A stretch of DNA of 64,000 nt from Podospora bellae-mahoneyi (lineage: Eukaryota; Ascomycota; Sordariomycetes; Sordariales; Podosporaceae). Made by a program: the position numbers and the translations under genes. Under the pieces are notes generated by a model that did not search any database, was not told where the DNA came from, and saw only the letters and a list, made by a program, of their open reading frames with translations. Within the stretch, counting starts at the first letter, position 1. Each line of letters starts with the position of its first letter. Below are positions 45,086 to 56,398 of the stretch, one piece after another. The stretch lies in contig NC_085885.1 of NCBI RefSeq assembly GCF_035222275.1, forward strand, positions 496,001 through 560,000, in the 5' to 3' direction.

Positions 45086-46579
45086 TATGCGATTGGTATT
45101 TTGGTTGGTAATACAAATAATCGAATATGGGATTGGTTTGTGAGATCTTGGGTGAAGTGAACGCCTTTCAGATGTCATTCATGGGATGGGTTAGGTGAGG
45201 GGCATTTCGCTGGAGTTCCATAGATGACTTGCTTTATCTTGTTCTAACAGAGCCATGCTTTTTCTCGCTGATTTGAACTTTATCTTGTTAAGAATGCGAT
45301 AGGCTAAAACTGTGGAGAATCTCCACCAACAGAAGACCCGCTCTCAACAACACATCTCAAGATGGTCTATAAGCATACATTATACTGAGCCATGCTCAAA
45401 AAATAGTTAAGATATGTTAAAAGATGATCAATAGTGTGTAAAAGTAATAGAATCGTTGCAAGGGACAACTGAAAGGCCCATGTTCTATTTAAAAGATGTA
45501 AGTTGAGAGTTATATTTGCTGACTTGCGCCACCAGATCTTTTGTCCAGAACGTGTTCATCTGCATCATGAAAATAGTTCTCTCCGTCTCTCCCACCTTCT
45601 TTCCACTTCCACTTGTTGAAACACTTCCCCTTCCCTGCGGAAATCCCTCTAAAAATCCATCTTCTCCACCGTCATATCCCGAACACACCTTATCCTCCCA
45701 CGCAAATCGAACGTGCATTCAACAGGTGAGCAAGGTGTCTCCTATGATGAGTATGGCTTTGTTCTGTGACTGACACCGGGAGGGTGTCTTTACTTGAGGG
45801 TGATGCTTACAGCACGTGAAACATCGGAGATGCCTGGTAGGATATAACATACTTTACACAACGAGACCGCCGGACGCCAGCCCTGTAACCTTTACCATGA
45901 TCTATTGCTCATTTTCAACCTTATCGTATGGGACTGGGCGGCCATGACTCTTGCCGGTGACTCTTACCGATAATTGACAGAGTGCCATACTGATATTTAT
46001 CAGGCATAGTGCATGGATGGTATGTTGGTGATGTCGATTTTGCGATGTTGGAGCTTAGGGCGCAGGTCCGGCTCGTCGTGAGGAGGAATGTTGACGGCCG
46101 GTGGTTTACTGGTCACTTTTTCACAATAAACTTAGATTTGTTGAATTCAGATACTCAGTTCAGCGAATTTGGTTGTCAAAAAATGGGAGCATGCTCAAGG
46201 TTGTTTGTGGATTCACCTACCTGCGTTGGGAGCCCATTGTACTTGCCTTATGAATTTGGAGCTCTTGCCTTGGCCAAGTTAATAAACTCGCGACGGCAAT
46301 GTCGACCTACTTGGATCAAATTCTCTGCTTTCACGCATCCATGCAAGACCCAGTCTTTGTACTCGATTTCTTTGGCTCACCCCCACTCTCTCTCCCTTTC
46401 ACCATCCCCCAACACTCTCACACGACTTCCACACTCCCACACTCCCACACTCCCACACTCACTCACTCACTCACTCCCACAACGTAACACTGGCCAGTCT
46501 ACAATTCTCTGCAGAAGGCCGACAACCAAGGATTTCAGGACCAATATCGACAATTGCGACTCTAAGCTGGGTATCGACA
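45086..46579. promoter_or_regulatory. Divergent intergenic region (PLP protein / AT-hook gene)
   Basis: 1.5 kb. An open frame at 46009-46608 starts with GTG and runs through a simple repeat, so it is not taken as a gene. The section 45240-45480 is AT-rich. The 3' 150 bp carry the ACTC-type repeat listed next and probably the leader of the AT-hook transcript. Confidence 0.45.
46430..46480. repeat. ACACTCCC / ACTC simple repeat
   Basis: Four copies of an 8-bp ACACTCCC-type unit pass directly into five ACTC tetranucleotides, about 100 bp upstream of the AT-hook gene's start codon. Confidence 0.85.
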
Positions 46580-47640
46580 ATGGTAAGTATCCTCACACTC
46601 CTGAGTAACACAATAATTCATACCTTTCACAGGCACGCACCCCTGGTCGCTCTAGTACCGCGACCACCAGCAATGAGGACGTGGGACAACCTACTCCGCG
46701 ACCTCGTGGCCGTCCCAAAAAGGTCATAGCTTTCGGTGAAAACCACGCTGCAGCTACCTTTACACCCAGTGTAACACCTCGCGGCCGTGGCAGGCCCAAA
46801 AAGAAAGCCGACCCTGTTGATCTTGAGGAAGAAGCTCCTGAGTCTGAACGAGAACTTGCCGAACCCCAGGAACCTGTTCCCACACCTCGTTCCCGTGGCC
46901 GCCCGAAGAAGAAGGTACACCATTGGTCCAAGCAAGCCCGAGAAGCTGCCAAATTGCAGCAAGAGGCTCAACTTGACAACGACGATGAGCCCGAGGAAAT
47001 CACGCCGTTCAAGCAACCCGCAACAGCTCCCCGGCCACGTGGTCGCCCCAAGAAGCCAGTGCCAGAGGCTTCTCCTGAGGAAGTTGCGAGTGGCAAGTCC
47101 CAGAAGGTCCCAGTCACGGCAGCCACGATAACTACGGCCAAAGATGAATTGCGCGCCGAGCTTCTTGGTCTCTCCACTGGATTCCCTGATGGAAAGCCAT
47201 ATAGCATCACTAGTCGCGGTCGCGGCCGTCCCAAGAAGACCCAGACCGTGGAGACAGAAGAGGTTGACTCGAACGAGCAGTTGTTTGACGAAGTCGAGCA
47301 TATGCCTATCAAGCGTGGCCGAGGGCGTCCCAGAAAATCCGACACCCCCGTCAAGAGTGCCCAGGGCACAGTCAGCCGTTTGCAACCTTTCAAACACTCT
47401 GAGACTGACACTAGCTCTACCCTTACGGCTATTGCTACTGAAGATGTCAAGAAAAGGGGCCGTGGGCGCCCCAAGAAGAATAGTTCTGGGTTTCTGGGGG
47501 CTGTTGAGGTGGCCACGAACACTCAGGCTAAGGGAAGTGAAGCCGGTGATGATGCCATCGACAGCCAAAAGAATGCTAAAGAGGATGCCAAAATTCCTTT
47601 GGCTAAATTCATTTTGCAAGATGAGAATGATTCGGACTAA
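46580..47640 (+). CDS. Protein with seven AT-hooks
   Basis: Proposed exons are 46580-46582 (the ATG alone) and 46633-47640, with an intron of 50 nt, giving 336 aa and opening MARTPGRSSTATTSNEDVGQ. Seven AT-hook cores (RGRPKK or RGRPRK, mostly preceded by P/S/K-R) are spaced along the chain, with acidic linkers between them. AT-hooks bind the minor groove of A/T-rich DNA, so a chromatin or regulatory role is inferred; no enzymatic domain is visible. The frame would stay open upstream without the intron, but no ATG precedes it. The ORF ends at a TAA after ILQDENDSD; the same frame stays coding-like beyond it (see next entry), so the protein may be a shortened form. Confidence 0.7.
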
Positions 47641-48610
47641 GACGAGGATTAAGAACCTTCCCCTTCTCCGTACTACTCTTCATCGCCCTCTCCATCCCAC
47701 GCTCCGCCCCAGCTACCTTCAATGCATACCGTTTTCAGGAAAAGAGGTATCACCCAAGGCAACGGGACCGTCGAGAAAACCCCCCAAAAGCGGCTTGCGC
47801 ACTTTACCGTTGCCTGAAAGACCCAACACGCGGTCCCCGGCTTCGTCAGCTAACGAGCGGTCCCCGGCTTCATCACCCAAAGGGCTAGTGCCTAGTTCCC
47901 CTTTACGACAACCACCAGTAATCCACTCCTCTCTTCTCTGATAAGCGAGTACAGTGTCAACTACGTTGTCGTGGGGGTTAAGATTCACCCAGGCAGCCTG
48001 ACCATCAAGCTTGCCACCGACGACGGGGAAGACATGCTGGCTGGCTCTCTTGAGCTGAACCGGTAGAGCGGTGTGATGAGATTTGCCCTGACGGAGAAGA
48101 AGATCCGGCAGTACGTCCTTAAGCAGGAGCGGATTGAGCGAGAGGGTCTTGTTCTCTCTGATATCATGCACCTGGAAGATGGCGAAGATGACGAGAATGA
48201 GTTTTCTCTTTCCAGGGACAAGGAGGTTGCCAGTACTGGTGATGATGACGACGACGATGACGACGAGGCTGCACTCACTCATAAGCGCAAGGCGTCCTCT
48301 GTGGATGCCGCTTCCAAGCATCGCAAGGTTTCATCGCAGTCGAGTTCTTCTGCTGAGGTTCACACTCTTTATTTGCCTGTCGGATCAAAAATACTTTCTC
48401 CAATGTGGTGGAACACAAGGCCCAGGTGGGAGCTGTTCAGTTTTATACGACGAAGGCTGGGGTGATGGCGTTTGAGGATGCGATGATTTGTGTCCCTGGT
48501 GGTGAGCCGTGTGAGCTTAGTGGAGAGACGAGGAAGGATAAGGGGCCCGAGTGGCCTTCTCTGGATTGGTTGTGGGGGATTTTGCTGAGCCGCACTCGGA
48601 GTGAGTGGCA
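47641..48610 (+). pseudogene. Interrupted coding-like sequence downstream of the AT-hook ORF
   Basis: Protein-like stretches follow the AT-hook ORF. Some are in its frame (GNGTVEKTPQKRLAHFTVA; IHPGSLTIKLATDDGEDMLA; then a long open segment from about 48067 with EKKIRQYVLKQERIEREG and an Asp-rich acidic run). One is in another frame (RSPASSANERSPASSPKG), and at about 48385 the coding-like frame changes to one reading NTFSNVVEHKAQVGAVQFYT. Six stops lie in the AT-hook frame between 47638 and 48066, and five of them are TAA or TAG. It is either the decayed 3' half of a once longer AT-hook gene, or further exons whose splicing was not worked out. No family is recognised. Confidence 0.45.
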
Positions 48611-49566
48611 GGGCTGGAGGAGTGGTCTACGAGGATATCGCGATGTTTTTTTTATCTTTTTGCCTTGGGGGGGGGGTATAATTCGGCAATGAAGATGGGT
48701 GAGGTATCATGGCATCTTGTTCGGCGTTGGGTTTGGTTCGATTGGTTCTCCGGTTTCTCATCGAGAAGAGGGACCTATTTGCTTCGGACCGGGAGTTTTG
48801 CTGAAGAGGCGGTACTGAGGCAAATTACTAGCGGACATCGACCTTGCGTTTGGGAAATGGTCTTCAAGGCAAAGCTTTGCTTTCTAATATTAGGTTTGGG
48901 ACAAGGACATGTGTTTGAGATGCAGGGTCATAACTGAGGATGACACTGGGGGTTCGGAGAAGAGCGAGACTAGTCTAAAGTATTGACTTCCAATTGTTAG
49001 TGTACTTATATTGCTGAGAAGAGCATTATTGTTCATAAAACTTTCGTTTTCTTCTACTGAGCAGTGACATGGCTGGTAGGTCTCTGATAATATGGAGAGT
49101 GTGGCACCCACGTCCATTCAGTGGTCATATTGGGAACGTTATAGTTGAAAACTATCTACAGTATCTCTACCAGGTACCAGGCCCCATCGTCTCCTCTTAT
49201 CTGACAATGCAAACTACACAAGTTACCCTTTTCTCCAAACCTCCCCCCTACAGTAAGACCACAATGATTGTTGTATCTGTCTGTCCCAGTAGTACTTTAT
49301 CTCTTTCTCTCCCTTACTCTCGAGGTAATTATATTACCGTTTATTTCTTTTTCACACACTCCCTAAAAAAACTCCTCCCATCTTCTCACATGATGCAAAA
49401 ACCCAACACCTAAAAACCCAACCCAACCGAACAACCAGCCCACCCTAACCGGGGCCCATCGATCCATCACTACACAAACAAAACCAACCAAACAACAACA
49501 ACCCAATTTGATTTCCACCAATGTCAATCCATCCATCCCAAACAATCCCAACCAACCTAGACACCT
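48611..49566. other. Intergenic region
   Basis: About 950 bp without a supported gene. The last 190 bp are C+A-rich on the top strand (GT-rich on the sense strand of hymA), matching a 3' flank. Confidence 0.4.
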
Positions 49567-49719
49567 TTAAACCCGCCTCTGCTGCTGCTGCTGCTGCTGC
49601 TGCTGGCGCCTCTCCTGCTGCTCACACTGCTGCTGCAGACACCTCCCCCGCTGCTCCTGATACTCCCGATACTGCTGCTGATAGTGCTGCCGCCCCTCCT
49701 CACCACCACCACCTCGGCC
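49567..49719 (-). other. Gln-rich open frame directly after the hymA stop codon
   Basis: The 50 codons following the TAG of hymA, in the same frame, are free of stops. They encode a Gly- then Gln-rich peptide (GRGGGGEEGRQHYQQQYREY, later a run of nine Gln) before a TAA at 49567-49569. This composition is typical of translated Gln-rich tails, although CAG repeats alone also produce it. It could be a lost C-terminal extension, a stop-readthrough tail or a spliced alternative end. Confidence 0.4.
49579..49605. repeat. (CTG)9 trinucleotide repeat
   Basis: Nine perfect CTG units on the top strand (CAG on the minus strand), inside the Gln-rich open frame next to hymA. Further interrupted CTG units follow up to about 49680. 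Confidence 0.9.
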
Positions 49720-51010
49720 CTACCGATGTTGCGGCTGAACAGGCTGACTCGGCATGTTCCTAATCTGCTTGATCAAAAACTCCCTCTCGTCAATAAACTG
49801 CTCATCATCCGTCCTGTCCTCTAGAAAATGACTCAAAAAGTGCAGCAACTTCTCCCTGTTCATCAGCAATATCTTCTGCACCGGCACGCTCTTGTGCGGG
49901 TTCGCCACAAAGACTTTGAAAACGTGGAACCCCTCATACTGCACCATTTTCCGGTCGTCTCTGAGCAAGTTCATGCAGATCTTCAGGTGCTCCCCCCTGT
50001 CGACGTAGGCGGTCATGACGTTGTAGTTTGATCGGTCGAGCAATATCTCGCCGAGCAGTTTGATCGATTGCCGCTTAGTGACGTAGCTGTTGGATTGAAC
50101 CAGGACCGAGTTGTACCGAGAGAAAAAGAGGTCAAAGTTGACGGCGAGGTATTTTGGGACGAGTTCTTTGTGTTTCGTGAGGAGTTCCTTTTTGGTAGGG
50201 GGGATTAGTAAAGGGATACAGAAAATAAAGGGGTAAAAGGGGACACACTCTAAACGTGGTAAAAGCATCCGCCGCCACCTCAAAAGAGCTCTTATCTATC
50301 CACTCAAAAAACTTCCAGAAAACCCCGTTGCCAGTTTGTGGCCTTTCGGGGTTGATAGCGCCCAAGCCCCTCGAGCTGGACCCCATCTCGTCGCCGTCGT
50401 CGTACAGTATCACCGCAGCGGCGGCCTCATTTTTGAGAACCTCGCGCAGTATTGTCCCAGCCGGCGTAGCGCTCTCCTTGTGATCGTACGACTTGCATAG
50501 CTCGACCAGTACTTGCGGTCTCTTTTCTACCACCCAGGCCAGGGCCAAGGGTTCGGGTTTCTGAACGCCGGCGGGGGTGCGGAACCGGAAGATGTAGGAG
50601 AAGATGACTTGGGTGTCTTTTCGAGATTCGAAGGGGAGACGGTGGAGGTTGGCGGCGAGGAGGTAGAGGACATCTTCTTCGATCATACCGGTGATCAATT
50701 GGTAGATATGTTCGGGGGAGGGTTCGGCTTCTGGGGACATTAGATGTTAGTTTATGTGTGCGGGGAAGCGTTGAGAAGAGCAAAACATACCGGGAGTGCC
50801 TTGGAGAACCATTTTGATTTGCGATAGAACCTTTGCTAGCTCATCTGCCTGTGTTGGGCTGGTTAGATCTGTTGGGCGCATTGTAGAATCATCAATGTTT
50901 ACCTTTGGCCCTCCTTGCGGTCCCTCCAACTTGGAGATATGCTCCCTCGCCTGCTTGGGCAGGTCGGTCGCATTGGTCCTTGTGCGCGTCCGCCCAAACA
51001 GAAAAGACAT
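49720..51010 (-). CDS. hymA: Mo25/CAB39 family protein HymA
   Basis: Four exons: 50903-51010, 50791-50848, 50249-50730 and 49720-50187, with introns of 54, 60 and 61 nt, giving 371 aa. Mo25 proteins are helical-repeat scaffolds that bind and activate germinal-centre (STE20-type) kinases in the morphogenesis network; Aspergillus HymA is needed for conidiophore development and the Neurospora member acts in septation. The typical start MSFLFGRTRTRT is present, followed by the helices EEDVLYLLAANLHRLPFESR, FFEWIDKSSFEVAADAFTTF and NFDLFFSRYNSVLVQSNSYV. The last intron ends in AAG, less usual but in frame. The ending KQIRNMPSQPVQPQHR precedes a TAG; a Gln-rich frame continues beyond. Divergent from ils1. 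Confidence 0.93.
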
Positions 51011-51884
51011 GTTGCTGGAATCCGCCGGCGCAGCGAAGCGCAAGTTCGACAGTCAGAATCGGGTACAGGGTCGTCGTAGGAGTCAGAGACAAGTCGAGAA
51101 TGATGTATGTATGTACAGTCTCGGAGACGGGAAGCAAGCCTTGGCGGGCACCTTGGGGGCCCAGGTGGTTGATCTTATCGACAAGCGGTATTGGATCCCC
51201 GGTTTAGCCACAGAAGAGTTGTACAAATGCCCGCTCACGCAGAGTGCATTTTTGCTCTTCAGAATGAAGTCTGGCAAAGCCCAATCTGGCCTCAAACACA
51301 AAAGGCCAGCTGGAAAAGGGGCAATTGTTGTGATGGCAACTCAATCCGTCACAGGCCCAGGATGTTGTTGTTCCTGCCGCTGCCACGGGCACCGACAGGG
51401 AGGGGAGAGCAGTGACAGGGTCAGCACGGGCGCTAAGATGGATGGATCACAGGCCTATCATAACCCTGGTCGGTGTTAGGGGGCTACTTACTGGATGGTG
51501 GGTGTGAGGCTGAGATGCGCTGTGATCTTGGTGTGTCGTAGAGTTATGCTCTAACAGTCGATTGGGTTGATTTTTGCGGGGCGCTGCAAGGCTGCTGCCA
51601 GACCCCGCAGTCAACCCCTCCAAAAGTTGTTCTGGGGCAAAGGCCAGTGCAATCGTCTTTGAATTTCGAGTCACACTTTAACTTCGAAATTTATTGCCCT
51701 CCAAGCAGTTACCGGTACGTCTGCACCGCCTGTATCCCAAGTGAGTCAGACCCGCTTTTCACTTATGCCTATAGCCTTTTCCCTCTTCCTTCTCTGTTTT
51801 TCGTATTGCCAGCAGGATCACAGGACTGACCTTTAACACCTCCCTCGTTACTAGGGCGATTTCTGCGAGCGCATTGGTTTCAAG
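51011..51884. promoter_or_regulatory. Divergent promoter region (hymA / ils1)
   Basis: 874 bp between two start codons. The plus-strand frame 50796-51479 overlaps hymA exons and is a shadow. No distinct motif was recognised. Confidence 0.4.
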
Positions 51885-54800
51885 ATGTCCATCGATTTCC
51901 CGAAGGAGGAGGAGGCCACTATCCAAAGATGGCGCGAGATCAAGGCCTTTGAGAGACAGGTGCGCACACCGCCTGGCGCGACCAGGGCGCCAACCTCTAC
52001 ACCTCGCTGCTGCTGCTGTGGTGGTGCGTGTGCTTATACATAGCCTAGGTCGAGCTCTCTGCTGGCAACCCCAACTACACTTTCTACGATGGCCCCCCAT
52101 TCGCGACGGGTCTGCCTCACTATGGCCATCTCCTGGCCTCCACCATCAAGGACATTATCCCAAGGTATTGGTCCATGAAGGGTTTCTATGTCGAGCGCCG
52201 CTTTGGTTGGGATACTCACGGTCTTCCCATCGAACATGAGATCGACAAGAAGCTCGGTATTTCCGGCAAGGCCGCTGTGATGGAGATGGGTCTGGAGAAG
52301 TACAACGAGGAGTGCAGAGGAATTGTCATGAGATATTCCGAAGAGTGGAGGCACACCATTGAGAGGTTAGGTCGCTGGATCGACTTTGACAACGACTACA
52401 AGACCATGGATCCTACTTTCATGGAGTCCGAGTGGTGGGTGTTCAAGCAGCTGTTCGATAAGGGAGAGGTATACCAGGGCTACCGTGTGATGCCCTACTC
52501 GACCGCACTCACCACTGCTCTGAGCAACTTTGAGGCAAACCAGAACTACCAGGATGTCACCGATCCCGCCGTTGTCGTCGCCTTCCCCCTCGTCGACGAG
52601 CCCGAGACCAACTTCCTCGCCTGGACAACCACCCCCTGGACCCTGCCATCTCACACTGGTCTGGCGGCGCATCCCGACTTCGAATACGTCAAGATTGCCG
52701 ACGAAAAGACGGGCAAGAACTTCATCATCCTCGAGAAGCTGCTCTCGACGCTCTACAAGGACCCCAAGAAGGCCAAGTTCAAGGTCCTCGCCAAGTACAA
52801 GGGCAAGGACATGCTCGGCTGGAAGTACCTGCCCCCATTCGACTACTTCTATGAGGAATACAAGGATGTCGCCTTCAAGCTCCTCAACGCCACTTACGTT
52901 ACGGCTGAAAGTGGTACCGGTATCGTTCACCAGGCCCCGGCTTTCGGTGAGGACGATTACAACGTAGCCGTTGAGGCTGGCATTGTGACTGAGAAGCGCC
53001 CTCCTCCCGACCCCGTTGATGACTCGGGTGTTTTCACCAGCAAGGTTTCCGATTTTGCCGGCCTCCACGTGAAGAAGGCCGACAAGGAGATTATCAAGTA
53101 CTTGAAGGGCACTGGCAGGCTCATTGTTGAGTCTCAGTATAAGCATTCGTACCCCATGTGTTATCGTTCCGATACCCCTCTGATCTACAAGGCTGTGCCT
53201 TCTTGGTTCATCCGCATCCCCAAGATCATTCCTCAGATGCTCGAGAACATCGAGGGCTCGCACTGGGTTCCCTCGTTTGTCAAAGAGAAGCGTTTCGCGA
53301 GCTGGATCGCAAATGCACGGGACTGGAACGTGTCCCGCAACAGATATTGGGGTACTCCCATCCCCTTGTGGATCAGCGATGACGGAGAGGAGCGTGTCTG
53401 CATTGGCAGCATTGAGGAGCTGAAGGAGCTGAGTGGCTATGAGGGTGAGATCGCAGATCTCCACCGTCACAAGATTGACCACATCACCATTCCCAGCAAG
53501 CAGGGCAAGGGCACCCTCAAGCGCGTTGAGGAGGTCTTTGACTGTTGGTTTGAGTCTGGCAGCATGCCTTATGCCAGCAAGCACTATCCCTTTGAGAACA
53601 AGGAGGAGTTTGAGAAGAGCTTTCCTGGTGACTTCATTGCCGAGGGTCTTGATCAGACCAGAGGCTGGTTCTACACTCTTCTCGTTCTTGGCACCCACCT
53701 CTTTGGCATCTCCCCTTTCAAGAACTGTGTTGTCAACGGCATTGTGCTCGCTGAGGATGGCAAGAAGATGTCCAAGCGCCTGAAGAACTACCCAGATCCC
53801 ACCGTCGTCATGTCCAAGTATGGTTCTGATGCCCTCCGTCTGTACCTCATCAACTCGCCTGTAGTGAGAGCCGAGCCTCTTCGCTTCAAGGAGTCTGGTG
53901 TCAAGGAGGTCGTGGCCAAGGTGCTTCTTCCCTTCTGGAACAGTTACAAGTTCTTCGAGGGCCAAGTTGCGCTCCTCAAGAAGGTTGATAATATTGACTA
54001 CAAGTTCGACCCCAGCATGGAGTCGTCCAACACCAATGTTATGGACAAGTGGATTTTGGCAAGTTGCCAGAGTCTGCTCAAGTTTGTCAACGAGGAGATG
54101 GCTGGTAGGTAAAATTGTGTCACCTGGAATCTGAGGCCCGTGTTAACCTGTTTTATAGCCTACCGTCTGTATACTGTCGTGCCCAAGCTTCTTGAGTTGA
54201 TTGACAACACCACCAACTGGTACATCCGTTTCAACCGGAAGCGGTTGAAGGGTGAGAACGGTCTTGAGGACACCCTCCACGCTCTCAACACCCTCTTTGA
54301 GGTTCTTTTCACGCTGTGCCGTGGCTTGGCACCCTTCACTCCCTTCCTCACTGATACCATCTACCTGAAGCTCCTTCCTTCCATCCCTGAGAAGCTCCAG
54401 GGCCAGGACCCCCGCAGTGTTCATTTCCTTCCCTTCCCCGAAGTCAGGCAAGAACTTTTCAACCCTGATGTTGAGCGCAGAGTGCAGCGCATGCAGAAAG
54501 TTATCGAGCTGGGCAGATACTCCCGCGAGAGACGTACTATCGGTCTCAAGCAGCCCCTTAAGACGCTCATTGTCATCCATCACGACCCACAGTATCTGGA
54601 AGACGTGCGGTCGCTCCAGGATTACATCACTGAGGAGCTCAACATCCGCGACATTGTGCTAACCTCGGATGAGGCACAGTATGGTGTGCAGTACAGCGTC
54701 ACGGCTGACTGGCCCGTACTTGGCAAGAAGCTCAAGAAGGACATGGGCAAGGTCAAGAAGGCGCTGCCAAGTGTCACCAGCGAGGAGGCGTATGCCTACA

Positions 54801-55267
54801 CTCAGACTGGTAAGTTGGTGGTGGACGGCATCACCCTCGAGGCTGGTGACCTGGTTGTCAAGCGTGGGTTGAAGGAGGATGAGTCTTCCAAGAACTTGGA
54901 GACCAACACCGACAACGATGTCCTTACCATTCTCGATGTCGAGATCTACCCCGGCCTTGCCGAGGAGGGTCTTGCTCGTGAGATCATCAACAGAGTCCAG
55001 AGGCTGCGCAAGAAGGCTGGTCTTCAGGTCACCGATGACATCAAGATGGAGTACAGAGTGCTCAGCGATCCTGAGAACACTGGCTTGGAGAAGGTGTTTG
55101 AGTCCCACAATGAGACTATTACCAAGGCTCTGCGGAGGCCGATTGACAAGCATGAGGTCACCCACATTGAGGGCCAGATCCCCGAGAAGAAGGAGGAGGG
55201 CATCATTGCTGAGGAAGAGCAAGAAGTACAAAAGGCTACTTTCTTGCTGCGTCTCCTCAAGCTCTAA
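51885..55267 (+). CDS. ils1: Cytoplasmic isoleucyl-tRNA synthetase
   Basis: Three exons: 51885-51959, 52049-54104 and 54159-55267, with introns of 89 and 54 nt, giving 1079 aa, the usual length for eukaryotic cytosolic IleRS. The enzyme charges tRNA-Ile and edits misactivated valine. The class I signatures are visible: HYGH at 49-52 (in GLPHYGHLLASTIKDIIPRY) and KMSKR near 598 (GKKMSKRLKNYPDP). The editing domain carries WTTTPWTLPSHTGLAAHPDF; the tRNA-binding part includes NTTNWYIRFNRKRLKGENG. No mitochondrial presequence is present. The first coding exon is only 25 codons and the first intron is G+C-rich with an internal stop. Identity is certain. Confidence 0.97.
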
Positions 55268-56398
55268 ACGAAAAGGTTTCATGATATCCAGTAGCTTAGG
55301 CGTGTAGCAAAATGAAACAACGTTAGACGAATAGTGTATCAATGCTGCGAAATTTTGGTTTTATTTTTATTTTCTATTTACCCTGTTTTGCGGCAGCCTA
55401 AATGATGGTTATTGTCAGAACGTTGGCTTGTATTGTTTTGGAGCAACAGCTGGGTAACTAAAAAGGGGTTAACAAGGGGCACACACCAGGTAACAATTCT
55501 TCAACGCCATAAATTCTTTGGCACATTGGTTCTTGTGTACGGAATTGTAGTCGGCAACCACACATTGACCATATACGGTAGCCTGCTTCCATTGTTAGTT
55601 TGTGTCCCGAGTTTCAAGATGTTTGCTCCGTGGTTGCCTCACCTCAGCAGTGCATTTTGACACAGCTTGAGCGAACCGTTGGATGGGACGAGTCTTTTGG
55701 GTCATGTTTGCGTTTGCTGCCCAATTTAAAGCTTGAGCCGGAACAGCTATTAAATCGAGATGGGTGTCGAGGGCCTGTCTGAAACTGCTTGAACTGTCGA
55801 CTCGAGGACTTGAGAGAATGAGTGGTTCACGAGGGTTCGGGTTCCCCTATCCCGTCTTGCATGACGTTTGACTTGCTTCTTGTCGAAGGTCTTGGCATCT
55901 CGAAGGCGCGCACTGGCCCGCCGTTTGCTGGATTCTGCCCTAGCGCGCCAAACAAAGCTCCCGACCCTTCCTGTCCAATCATTGCTGGCCATCGAGGCCT
56001 AGCCATCTGGATTACCTACCTTATGTCACGCCCGTCGCTTTACACGACTTTTGAGGCTTCACCATCCGCGACTTCGACACGCGCCCCCCCCGGTCCCCTG
56101 CCGGCCGACCATCCATTGCACCTCCTTTTTTTCCTTCTCCACGCATCCATTGGGCGCCTTTTTTGTCACTGCCGTTGCTGTGCCGCCGGTGCTTTCGCGA
56201 CTCCAAATCAAGGCCGAGCCCGGCTTGTGCATTTGCTGCGATTCATTGTTTTTTTTTTGTCGGCCAAGACACACGCCTTGTTTAGCACCAACTATTGCTG
56301 TACGCTTTTGCTTGTAATTTACGAACAAGACAACACATTTTCGAATTGTATCAGCCCACGTCAAAGTCTATCATGCCTTGGAGGTGGCGCCCTCTCCC
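55268..56398. promoter_or_regulatory. Intergenic region, ils1 3' flank and sfi1 promoter
   Basis: 1.13 kb. The frame at 55822-56487 starts with GTG and runs across the sfi1 start codon in another frame; it is not considered a gene. The 300 bp before sfi1 are pyrimidine-rich with T runs. Confidence 0.4.

Noticed and set aside
46009-46608. 199-codon plus-strand frame before the AT-hook gene
   Set aside because: Begins with GTG, runs through an ACTC simple repeat and has no recognisable content; more likely promoter and leader.
46627-47619. 330-codon minus-strand frame over the AT-hook gene
   Set aside because: The Phe/Leu/Gly-rich product is the mirror of repeated RGRPKK codons; the plus strand has seven clear AT-hooks.
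47638-49722. Stop-codon reassignment (TAA/TAG read as Gln) suggested by the AT-hook and hymA frames
   Set aside because: Neighbouring genes end at TAG or TAA exactly at conserved C-termini (vph1, the PLP protein, ils1, rpl26), and a TGA also interrupts the AT-hook continuation. A standard code with local nonsense changes explains the data.
52367-53965. 532-codon minus-strand frame over the isoleucyl-tRNA synthetase
   Set aside because: Shadow caused by strong codon bias (GAG/AAG/CTC) in the real exon; no recognisable protein.
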